This document shows positions 50,501-58,016 of a stretch of DNA of 64,000 nucleotides, piece after piece. Every line of letters begins with the position of its first letter. Position 1 is the first letter of the stretch. The notes under the pieces were generated by a model, which worked only from the letters and a program-made list of their open reading frames with translations, searched no databases and had not been told where the DNA came from. Both the position numbers and the translations under genes were made by a program. Source of the stretch: Tomocerus qinae (Eukaryota > Arthropoda > Collembola > Entomobryomorpha > Tomoceridae). The stretch is from assembly GCA_020055645.1 (NCBI GenBank), contig CM034546.1, positions 31,868,001-31,932,000 on the forward strand, read 5' to 3'.

Positions 50501-53500
50501 CCCCTGTCTTTCATGAGCTTTACCTACTACAGAATGGCTCGCAGTTTGTGGACATACGCAAATTTTGTTGGAGTTGAAACTCAACAAACAGAGACAATAC
50601 CTGACAGATCTAGTCATCCACAGTGTATTGAACCTTGTAAGTGCATTTTCTTTTCATTCGGATGTACCCTTTTACTAGTGTCTCGGATAAACTACATCCG
50701 AGACACTGCTCCCACAAAAATAATTTAAATTATTCATCAAGTTCAGAGCCGTTGCGTAAGAATGCGAACGCCTGTTACTTTGGGACTATGGAACCATTGC
50801 GCATTGGTTGGTAAGGTATCGAAAAACCCGGGTTTTTTAGGAAAAAACCCTTGACCCCGGGTTTTTTGGGTTTAAGGGTTTTTTATATAACTACCCCATT
50901 GGGAGCGTCCTGCAGAGTTCTGCAGTTAATTCGTCCGATTGTGTTTTAGCAGATTTCCATCTGCAGAGAACTGCAGTTTACTAACAGATAGCATTCTACA
51001 ACTCCAAATTGGGAAATGCGTGCAGAATAGCCGTCTGCAGTTTATCAACTGCCGATATTTGCAGAATATCGTCAGGCAAAATGCAGATAATTTCTTGCAG
51101 TTAATTGACTGCAATAAAATAACTTGTAAGATTGTCTCTTCCAGTACTTCCAGGTTTTTGAATAATATGTATAAAGACTAATGGCTTTAATAATATTAGT
51201 ATATCTTTACTTTTCATTACAATAAATAAAAATTCGATATTAATGGCAATCACAAGCAAACCATTTAAAAATGTTTTTAAAAAATCAACATTGATACTAT
51301 TTTGTGGGAGCTTAGTTTTTCATTTGTACATAAATACATATTCCTACGATATTATAATATTATAGTTTCAGGGGCAATTCCAGAAATTTATTAGTTACTA
51401 GTATAATATTATGTTATTTAAAAGCAATTTAAAGCAAACAATTCACTGTATAGCACTGTAAATACTGTAAAGTAGAACCATGAATCCCCTCCCCGAAATC
51501 AAAGAAAGAAAAGATTTTTTTACTTAACCCCCAAATAATTTTGCCATATATTTTCACTTCATCAGGCCCCTCCTGAAATTTTTTCTGGCTTCGGTCAGAA
51601 ATAATGATGAAGGCAAATGATTACAACAGTTAGCGTTGGCATCATCACAATAAATAAAAGCTCTTTCCAACTATGTCTGATGTAGGTATGTAAGTATGTC
51701 TCTATGTACTGAATTTTATGTCGTGGACTTTGCGGCTTTTGATTACATAGTGCAAGCGCGTATGCATAACAGTAAGTTCACTACGGGTTAACAGTATTTC
51801 AAAATTAACCAATACACATGATTACCTTTCGAAATAAAGTCACGCATGCTGGAGGATATACTAGTTATAAAGAAAAGCTCTCAACGCTCTTGCTCATATG
51901 TCAGTCTATCACTTTAATCTGTCAGCTAAAAGTTTTACATTTTACGTCTTGATATTTTGTCCGAACAACTGGCCCGTTCTTTATTGTAGTACATGATCGG
52001 ATTGGCAAACACATTGGCTTGAAACTGGGTCTGGATCGAATGCATTTTTAAAATTGTTCACCGTTTTTGTACACTTTTTATTTCATTGTGTGCTCATTTT
52101 TGACAAAAAATCCTGTAAAATGTTCAACCATTGATAATGCTGGATAACCTACTAATGTAATCCACCCTACTCAACTTCAAGCCAATACGTTTGTCATTTT
52201 GACTATGTGCTACACCGAAAATCAGAGCCGAAAATGTTAAAATTGTCAACAATTCCCATTTTAGCAGTTGCTTCAATTTGCTTACATTTAATGAGTACTT
52301 TGTGTACTGGCTCTTAGTTCCTATCCTAGTACCAAGTGCAGTACGCACAATATTGCATGAGTGTATTTGTGGCCTATTTTTCCTTTGAATAGATAGGTAA
52401 GACGAAATAGTGCAGTGGCTATGCAATCTGGTCGTAAGTATAACTAACATACATGCATATATCAGGTCATAAGTTCGAAACCTAGCCTAGGCAGCTAAAC
52501 AAAAAGTGAGACGATGGTTAGCTGCAGAGAGGAAGCTGCAATAATGCATAAGATGGGAAGCGCTATAATTTTTGCATCGTTCCGTTTTAATGCGGGCTCC
52601 TTACTGCAGAAAATTATCGGCAATTGTTTACTCCAGATATTTTGGCCAATATTCTGCGCCTTCATAACAGCAGTGCACTAACTGCTGTAAGCTCTTAACA
52701 GATATCTTGCTGCAACTAAATTAAAGTCGATATTTTGGCCAATTTTCTGCAGTTCGGTTGTAGTGCGAAGACTGCAGACCTCTGCAGGACGACTTTTAAT
52801 GGGGTATAGGTATAAATACAAGCCTATACTATACCATATGAAAACTACAGCTGACAACAACTACAACCGTGTCAACTACTATTATTTACGTCAATGAAAA
52901 GAAAAACTAAAGCATAAATAGTTTAATTTTATTATGTTGTAACGTAGCAAATGCAGTATTTTTGTGAACACCTATATTATTATTACTGTTTGATAACAAC
53001 TAGTGAAATATTAAGCATTATAATATTTTACTGATTATATTGACTTTATGAAATTATTCCTTTGTTAATTTCAAGCTTTAATTGCAAAGCATTACAGTAA
53101 TGAATATGTAAGTGGTAAATTGAAATTATGTGTACAGCAATATTATAAACATAATATAATCTTCACAATGCAATGACTAAAGTATACATAATTATTATAG
53201 TCCTCACATTACGATACATTAATAACGCGTAGAAGTGTAGAAGCTATATTTGTTTCCACCTGATAATGCATTTGTTTACATTTTTGAATAAAAATTAGTA
53301 TGTATTGCGTATCTAGATGGAGCTGTAGTGCACATTTTTGTATGTTTTGTAAAAAACCCAATAAACCCGGGGTTTTTTAAGTAAAGCGGGGTGGGGTTTT
53401 TGCCAAAAAACCCCAACCCATAAAAAACCCGACCCACAACCCTGTTGGTTGGTTGGGAGAACAAAACCTGAACTTGCAAGTTTAGGGCTGTTTAGTTACA

Positions 53501-56364
53501 ATGCAGCAAGGTATCGAAAAACCCGGGTTTTTTAGGAAAAAACCCTCGACCCCGGGTTTTTTGGGTTTTTTGGGTTTTTTGGGTTTAAGGGTTTTTTATA
53601 TAATTATAGGCATAAATACAAGCCTATACTATAGTATATATAGGAAAACTACAGCTGAAAATAACAACAACCATGTAATCCTAAAACTACCAGTATTTAC
53701 GTCTATAAAATCAAAAATTTAGGCATAAAAATTTAATTTTTAACATGTTTTAGCGCAGTTAACACGAAGTATTTTTCGTGAGCACCTATATTTGATAACT
53801 AGTGAAAAACTATGTATGATTATATATTACTGATTAAAATGACTTTAAGAAATTCCTTCATTAATATGGAGCTTAAAGCAGTACAGTAATAAATATGTAA
53901 GTGATAAATTTAAATTCAGTATAATTAATGTTTCCACTTATGCATTCATTGCCAATTCGTAAGTAGAAGTTAATTATGTAATTAAACCAATATCTTCACG
54001 GCGATTAAAATATATACATAAAACAAATAATCACATCACGATTGTGATGTTTATATATATTCACACGAATTACTGCAAGTATATTTTATAAAGTATAAAA
54101 GCTAAATATTTTGTTTCCACCTGATTATGCATTTGTTTACATTTTCAAATAGAAATATGACAAAGTTAGTATGTTTTGCTTATATAGATGGAGCTTCAGT
54201 GTACATTATAGCATGTTTTGTAAAAAACCCAAAAAACCCAATAAACCCCGGGTTTTTTAAGTGAAGCGGGGTGGGTTTTTTGCCAAAAAACCCAAAAAAC
54301 ACCAACCCATAAAAAACCCGACCCACAACCCTGCAATGCAGTAACATGGAATTATGCCTATTTACTTTTGGCAAAATTGCAGTTGGTTTTACCGAAAGTA
54401 AGATGAGTTTGCTGTTGTCCTAAGACCGGTTAGTTTTGAGGAAGGCCACGCAGACATGGCGTTAATTTCTTATTTTCAAGGAATTTTTGTGAAAAATGAA
54501 ATATTTGAATGAAATGAAATTTTTGAAATAAATACAATACGCATGTGTACACATATGCGCAATTCATTTATTGAAATAAATGCCATGTACCCTATTTATT
54601 TCATTTATGGGAGTGAAATATTTCGTGAAATGTTTCAAACATTTCACCTATTTATTTCCGAGAAATATTTCAAGTGCCATGTCTGAAGGCCGGTTTAGGT
54701 GACGGCCTTTAACCGGTCCCCATATTTGTTGGGTCTTGGGTCATCAAATTGCCTAAGATGTTAAGTATCATAGTTAAAGCTCATTACTTGCTTTTTGTCA
54801 ATTAATTTAAATTTTAAACATTACTTTCCTTAGATGGGGCTTCTACTCCTCAGAACAGTACAATTGATCATCAGCTCAGGACTCGTAGGAAGGCAGCTAA
54901 GATGCTCGTAGTTGTAGTATTAACATTTGCTCTATGCTACTTGCCAGTTCATGTCTACAACCTACTTGGGTAATTGTAATCTTAATAATATTAAGTTAAA
55001 ATTATTATTTAAACAACACTGTTTTAAAAGACACTGGTAACCAGAGATGTGAAAAGTAGGACATAAAACTGCCAAATATGTAGCTAGCATATGATTTTAA
55101 GACCTGGCAAATATGACCACAAAAATAGGACTAAAAGAGAAACAATTTAGAATTAAAAACATGAATGAAAAACTAATGTCATCCTAAAATTTTAAGAATA
55201 GTAAAAATACATACATACCTATTCTAAATTTCATAAAGGCAACCTTTTTGCTTATTTTGCTTGACTAAAAGACAACCAAAAAGGCAAAAAGGTTGCCTTC
55301 TTCATGCCCCAGAGCTCAATACCTATCAAATCTAATTTCTCCTGATTTCCTTACCATGTTCAACCAAGTAAATAATAAATATTTAAATAGTTGCTTGCAT
55401 CTTTACTTTTGTTAAATGAAAGTAACCCAACTCAAGTACCTTATTCCCTATTCTACACATAAATAACTATAAATAAAAAAATAATTAGAGCACAAAAAGG
55501 TCTCAATACACAAAAAATGCAATTTATTGATGTATGTCAAAAATCATTAAATGTGCATTTTTGAAATCTAAATACCGAATTATAAATAAAATAACCAAAA
55601 ATATTTTTTATGCGAGGTCCTTGACAAAACGTTGACATATGTATTGGCAGATTGGTATATCATAGAACAATGAAAACATAATTCACCCTCCTACTTTTCG
55701 GTCGCTAACATTATACTCTCGGGTTACGTATGTTATGATGTCTTTTAGAAGCAGTTTACTAAAATAAAAGCATGAAATAATAATCTTTGATAATGAACTT
55801 ATAGATTGATTATAAATTTGCCACAAAGAGACTACATGACTCATATTGTAATGATCTCTCACTGGCTATGTTACGCCAACAGTGCAATCAATCCAGTCAT
55901 CTACAATTTTATGAGCGGTAAGTCATCAGCGAAACTAAACTCTTTATGAACATATCAGCTACAACATGGCAATGGTTGAGTATAGTAACGTCTAAAACCG
56001 TAACACAAAAATATAATTGATAACTCAATTGCCTATAAAAACAGGAGAAACTGGAAACGCCATTAAAGAAAAAGCAAGAGAGATGCTGTTTTTTCCTTAT
56101 TATTGTTATAATTTATTCTTGTGTGTCGTTTTGAATGATTTCTTACACACCTAGCCGTACTAATATGATAATTATTATTCAAACTTTTGCACAGATCGCT
56201 GGTTACATATTATAATGTTCTAAAAGGTTTTCGTTAATTTTGCAGGAAAATTTCGAAGAGAATTTGCCCGAGTGTTTAACTGCTTCTGTTTCTTCTATTC
56301 GCGCAATGCTGCTGCCCCTCAAGTACATCCACGCAATCATCTTTATCAGAATAATCAAGTCTAG
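29579..56364 (+). CDS. Allatotropin/orexin-type neuropeptide receptor (class A GPCR), six exons, 393 aa
   Basis: Exons 29579-29989, 47298-47445, 50358-50636, 54834-54969, 55829-55917 and 56246-56364; all borders are GT-AG and all phases agree. The N-terminus has possible N-glycosylation sites (NNT, NCS). TM1 is about 57-83 (GLVGNIL), TM2 92-118 (LAVAD), conserved Cys 130 and Cys 211. TM3 ends MERWYAICHPL, the ERW form of DRY typical of orexin and allatotropin receptors. TM4 is 174-190, TM5 222-246, TM6 302-324 (FALCYLP) and TM7 329-352 (SHWLCYANSAINPVIYNF). A basic helix 8 and a Cys cluster (NCFCF) follow. Family members couple through Gq to calcium. In insects allatotropin acts on juvenile hormone output, gut and heart. 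Intron 1 (17.3 kb) holds two same-strand genes and an LTR element. A truncated copy of exon 1 lies at 6660. Assignment to allatotropin rather than a sister receptor is by motif only. Confidence 0.9.
29990..31420. other. Receptor intron 1, 5' part; no gene seen
   Basis: AT-rich. Two overlapping frames on opposite strands (30163-30558 and 30251-30610) have no recognisable features and no good start. I treat them as chance or degraded transposon sequence. Confidence 0.4.
31423..31473. repeat. Two adjacent perfect short hairpins
   Basis: ATGACACCA and TGGTGTCAT (31423-31446) are separated by 6 bases. Immediately after, CTCCTGCAG and CTGCAGGAG (31448-31473) are separated by 8. No U-run follows and no known family is recognised. 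Confidence 0.6.
31651..31798. mobile_element. Short hAT-like MITE
   Basis: The ends CAGGGCATGAAAA and TTTTTCATGCCCTG are inverted. The flanking octamers CTGAAAAT and CTGAATAT differ at one base, a plausible 8-bp target duplication. The interior is low-complexity AAAAACCC/GGGTTTTT sequence. Confidence 0.7.
32214..32362. mobile_element. Half copy of the TA-flanked foldback element
   Basis: The right-hand end CCTTAAGGGACGA with TA, two subrepeats and the central segment (GTGTCTAGGCTATG preceded by TGCTGCGCCATGCATG) match the element at 1401-1920 in reverse orientation. The other arm is missing. Confidence 0.65.
32363..33237. other. Receptor intron 1; no gene seen
   Basis: AT-rich unique-looking sequence without supported features. 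Confidence 0.45.
33246..33996. mobile_element. hAT-like MITE family (C/G-run ends), copy 1
   Basis: It begins CAAGGTATCGAAAAACCCGG and ends AACCCGACCCACAACCCTG, with perfect ATGGCATC duplications at 33238-33245 and 33997-34004. Subterminal regions are runs of AAAAACCC and GGGTTTTTT. The interior is AT-rich and non-coding. Copies at 50812-53444 and 53507-54333 have the same ends. Confidence 0.88.
34005..34890. other. Receptor intron 1, upstream of the nested secreted-protein gene; no gene seen
   Basis: AT-rich, with no supported feature until a TATA-like run (CTATATATATAC, about 34890), which may be the core promoter of the gene at 34998. Confidence 0.4.
34998..38251 (+). CDS. Secreted Asn-rich protein, three exons, 226 aa, family unknown (nested in receptor intron 1)
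   Basis: Exon 1 34998-35063 encodes MKFWISICILAFSCSIFGEI, a clear signal peptide (donor AAG|GTAATA). Exon 2 35143-35421 (acceptor TTTTTGTAAACAG, donor AAA|GTAATC). Exon 3 37916-38251 (acceptor ATATTTAG) ends at TAG. All junctions are phase 0. The mature chain is polar, rich in Asn, Lys and Pro, with almost no Cys. It has dibasic sites (RERR, IPKK, LNKR, VKR), so it could be a prohormone or a disordered extracellular protein. The last residues, KREGCRGRG, could instead run past a missed donor into another exon. A TATA-like run lies about 105 bp upstream of the ATG. I recognise no homologue. Confidence 0.6.
35452..37915. other. Intron 2 of the nested gene; repeats and a minus-strand frame of unknown origin
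   Basis: A minus-strand frame at 35452-35736 (94 aa, with HFPPGQEQYYFYDPP and KVFNLKSALEIY) looks less random than most, but I do not recognise it. At 35735-35965 inverted pieces face each other (TAACACGCATCGTA with TACGATGCGTGTTT, and CTACCAGTCGTATC with GATACGACTGGTGG), like a foldback element. A transposon-like GTCTGTCTCAAAAACGGTTA motif lies near 36054. Confidence 0.4.
38252..39594. other. Receptor intron 1 between the nested genes; duplicated segment
   Basis: The segment 38870-39020 (GAAATTTTGGGCGTAGTT, ATTACTTATGTCGAG) matches 46745-46915. These look like borders of a tandem duplication spanning the 45-kb receptor. No coding frame is supported. Confidence 0.45.
39599..44801 (-). mobile_element. 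Recently inserted non-coding LTR retroelement (LARD-like), 5.2 kb
   Basis: Two 369-bp LTRs (39599-39967 and 44433-44801) start TG, end CA and differ, by my reading, at a single base near 39609. The 4-bp target duplication ATAC lies at 39595-39598 and 44802-44805. On the minus strand a purine tract (GAACAGGGAGA) directly precedes the left LTR, so the element runs on the minus strand. The 4.5-kb interior has no gag or pol frame on either strand; its longest frames are under 100 codons. It therefore needs another element's proteins. It sits about 95 bp upstream of the start codon of the receptor at 44898, inside receptor intron 1. Confidence 0.9.
44898..46119 (+). pseudogene. Gustatory-type receptor nested in receptor intron 1, one frameshift, about 372 aa
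   Basis: Exon 1 44898-45255 (ATG; donor TCAG|GTATTT, phase 1); exon 2 45358-46119 (acceptor TATTATAG). Exon 2 starts in frame through FGAILLAFLPIEILIATLKS, then needs a one-base shift between 45442 and 45538 to join the long frame that runs to the stop. Helices include FAATSLMQLSVLIYYILVL and LIVEIIIFTIATAANVSLL in exon 1, and LSIFTPLLILTGHYLIVF in exon 2. The end, HIGPFGFIDR then VNILLLIY, parallels GPFFYVER...INALLSI of the 15- and 19-kb copies. Size and phase match those genes. A single lesion leaves open a sequencing error. A young LTR element replaces its upstream region. Confidence 0.7.
46240..46395 (+). pseudogene. Relic of a gustatory-type receptor exon 1
   Basis: The DNA resembles 44975-45085 of the gene just upstream: GGGAGGATACAATACTCACC against GGGACCATAATACTCGTCAC, and GTCTTTGCTGCAACT against ATCTTCGCTGCAACT, followed by GTTCATCCAC against GCTCATCTAC. 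Many indels break the frame. Confidence 0.55.
46396..47297. other. Receptor intron 1, 3' end
   Basis: It contains the second copy of the 38870-39020 segment (46745-46915) and a partial TA foldback element (46923-47013: CCGTCCTTAAAAAACC with one or two subrepeats). No gene is seen. Confidence 0.5.
47446..48899. other. Receptor intron 2, 5' part
   Basis: A small inverted element starts at 47602 (CAGTGTACAAAATTTACCA, ending near 47690 in TGGTAAATTTTATCGCTG). Its relative ends at 50120 (TGGTATTTTGTACACTG). The rest is AT-rich, apart from a more GC-rich stretch near 48710-48780. No gene is seen. Confidence 0.5.
48960..49990. repeat. 38-bp minisatellite with CRE-like TGACGTC in most units
   Basis: From about 49180 the unit is ATTTACAATGACGTCTATTT followed by AAAATAAATGGCGGGGTC, about 20 copies; degenerate units of the same TTTAAAATGAC type reach back to about 48960. 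Variant units (ACAACGACG at 49411 and 49597; the shortened TCTATTTTAAATGGCGG at 49495 and 49681) recur 186 bp apart, so a five-unit block was itself duplicated. Located in receptor intron 2. Confidence 0.88.
50894..52804. mobile_element. TA-target element with CCCCATT ends, nested in the hAT-like MITE
   Basis: It begins CCCCATTGGGAGCGTCCTGC and ends GACGACTTTTAATGGGG (inverted, imperfect), with TA on both sides. Removing it restores AACTATAGGTATAAATAC exactly as in copy 1 at 33246. Many CTGCAG motifs fill the subterminal regions. No transposase is seen, so it would be a non-autonomous Tc1/mariner-like element. A SINE-like stretch lies inside at about 52395-52490. Confidence 0.82.
52395..52490 (+). 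repeat. Possible tRNA-derived SINE head
   Basis: TAGTGCAGTGGCTATGC resembles an A box. AAGTTCGAAACCTAG, about 65 bp on, resembles a B box (GGTTCGANNCC). No tRNA fold with a proper anticodon is evident, so this is a relic or SINE start, not a tRNA gene. Confidence 0.4.
53507..54333. mobile_element. hAT-like MITE family, copy 3
   Basis: It begins CAAGGTATCGAAAAACCCGG and ends AACCCGACCCACAACCCTG, with perfect CAATGCAG duplications at 53499-53506 and 54334-54341. The interior is diverged from copies 1 and 2. Only 62 bp separate it from copy 2. Confidence 0.88.
54451..54685. mobile_element. Small MITE with CAGACATGGC ends
   Basis: CAGACATGGC at the left and GCCATGTCTG at the right. The flanks AAGGCCAC and AAGGCCGG are nearly the same octamer, as for a hAT-like target duplication. 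The interior is rich in GAAATATTT/AAATATTTC and can fold. Confidence 0.65.
54970..55828. other. Receptor intron 4; no gene seen
   Basis: A short inverted piece (AAGGCAACCTTTTTGC and GCAAAAAGGTTGCCTT, 55238-55301) may mark a small MITE. Otherwise AT-rich. Confidence 0.45.
55918..56245. other. Receptor intron 5; nothing recognised
   Basis: AT-rich intron sequence. No repeat, gene or RNA is recognised. Confidence 0.5.
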
Positions 56365-56853
56365 CTGAAATATCAACAGTTGCTTAACCTCCCATCACAC
56401 CTTCAAAGAATTAGTATTAAGACCTACCTTTCTTATTGCAGGCTTTACACAGAATATTAGTCTCCCAAAAAACAGATGTAATAGGAATGCAACTGTAACA
56501 GGTTTTAAATAAATTAAGAAGACTTTTGGCGGCAAGTTTTAATTTACGGCTTGAAATATTAATAGCACACTCGATACTCAGACGGATTGCCAAACTGCTT
56601 TCCGTAGACCATTAAAAACGGTTTCAAAATTGTATGATCTAACATATTTGTTAACAATGTTGCTAACAAAGTTTTGAAGTATATCAATGACAATGAAGTT
56701 ACAAAACGTTTACCAATAATAATAATGTAACTGTATAATACTACTAGTACTTACACATTATTTATTCCTGACGTTCTTAAACACGGTCAGTTAAAATGTT
56801 AAAAATTAGTTAGTTCATTTTCTAGCCTTGAAAATCGTATAGCTCAAATTTTG
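56365..56853. other. 3' flank of the receptor gene; nothing recognised
   Basis: AT-rich. It contains TTTTAAATAAATT near 56503, but I cannot assign a poly(A) site. Confidence 0.45.
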
Positions 56854-57249
56854 TTAGAAGCAACCTTCAAAGGTAGAAGAACACCTCAATTTTTTACAAA
56901 AATTGTGATCCATCTGATAAATACTAGATCCTCTGTTATACCAAATGAGGCAGTCCCGTCGTTCCTCCATCTCAATATCTTTAAGATCGTTTGGTGAAAT
57001 CACATAACAGTCAGTATGCTCTATATTTACCTCCACAACTATAGTTTCAGGAGAATATTCCGATTCAATTTCTGTCTGTTTATTTCCACCAACAATGTAA
57101 AAAGCCTTATAATTTGATTTAATACATCGACTGGGAATCGCGAAATTCAATTTCTCAAAAGCCGTTGATTTACAGGTATTCAGTTCAAGCAGATACACAA
57201 CTCCTTGACCAAAATCATGATAAGCGGTTGTGGGCGAAAATAAGACTCG
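56854..57249 (-). pseudogene. Minus-strand frame of unknown, possibly kelch-like, family (fragment)
   Basis: The frame is open from 57249 to a stop at 56854. It reads FSPTTAYHDFGQGVVYLLEL at the start, then KAFYIVGGNK in the middle and ends CSSTFEGCF. An in-frame ATG is at 57198. YIVGG and the spacing of short hydrophobic strands hint at kelch repeats, but this is weak. Four shorter, broken relatives (14190, 17583, 18430, 20845) share GQGVV/LLELN or KTRNKQK, showing that a coding family was duplicated together with chemoreceptors. It lies divergently upstream of the ionotropic receptor. It could be the last exon of a working gene whose upstream exons I cannot place. Confidence 0.45.
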
Positions 57250-58016
57250 TTATAAAAATAATAATGAACAAGATTGGGACGTGGCATGGGCGTCTTTGCT
57301 ACTGCTAAGGGAAGTTATGTTGAAGTGTGGCAGCTCAGTTAATAGCTCTAACCGGCCGAAATAATGGAATTATAATCTTCAATCCTTCATCAATTTAATT
57401 TCAAATAACAACAAGTAGATAAGGCCGAAACTAATATTTATGCTCAAATTATTTTCAACAAAGACATTTTCCTAATTTCCATCAGAGCGATTTTATCATT
57501 TGAATGATGGAATGAAGTAGACTATATTAGGATTGAAATTGAATCCGTTAATATGAAAAACTTGTAAGAATTTCAAGTTTAAATTTTTTGGTACTATAAT
57601 TAAAATGCTTTATAAAAGTGATCTAATGTATAAACGTAAAATTGTAAATGTAAAATACTTGGAATATTTATTGCTTCGCATAATTAGAGGTAAGTAGTAA
57701 TTTTATGGGTCTAATGTGTATGCAGATAGTCATAAGAAAAAATCAATTTATAGATTTAATATTGATTATGATCTCTGGCCTTCAGTCCATGTTTACTTTT
57801 ACAATGTTTTGAATTTGTTGCTGTGAACTACTCTAAAGGTCTCATATATAGATAACCACATAGACATAATATTAAGTATAATATAATATAGTCTGTCTGT
57901 ACCAAATCCACTCTACAATATTTTCTTGCGAATTACTACGTATATGGTCGTTTGAAAGTTTGTTAATTAATTGTATAGTAGCAACAGTAATAATAAGTTT
58001 GAAAATGATTATATAG
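57250..58016. other. Upstream region of the ionotropic receptor
   Basis: TTCAAATAACAACAAGTAGA at 57401-57420 and GCCGAAACTAAT nearby resemble the upstream block of the gustatory-type copies. A possible short first exon (ATG at 57606, open to about 57694) could be spliced in phase to 58017 using a weak GTAGTA donor. This is a guess. Confidence 0.35.

Larger units (their letters stand above)
50812..53444. mobile_element. hAT-like MITE family, copy 2 (carries a nested element)
   Basis: The ends TAAGGTATCGAAAAACCCGG and AACCCGACCCACAACCCTG match copy 1, with perfect TTGGTTGG duplications at 50804-50811 and 53445-53452. Without the nested element (50894-52804) it is about 720 bp, close to copy 1. 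It lies in receptor intron 3. Confidence 0.88.

Noticed and set aside
55041-55311. Possible further hAT-like MITE with a CATGCCCCAG end
   Set aside because: The inverted ends are poor and the flanking octamers do not match.
57606-57696. First exon of the ionotropic receptor
   Set aside because: The strong GTAAGT donor gives the wrong phase. Only a weak GTAGTA donor fits, so I did not include it in the gene.
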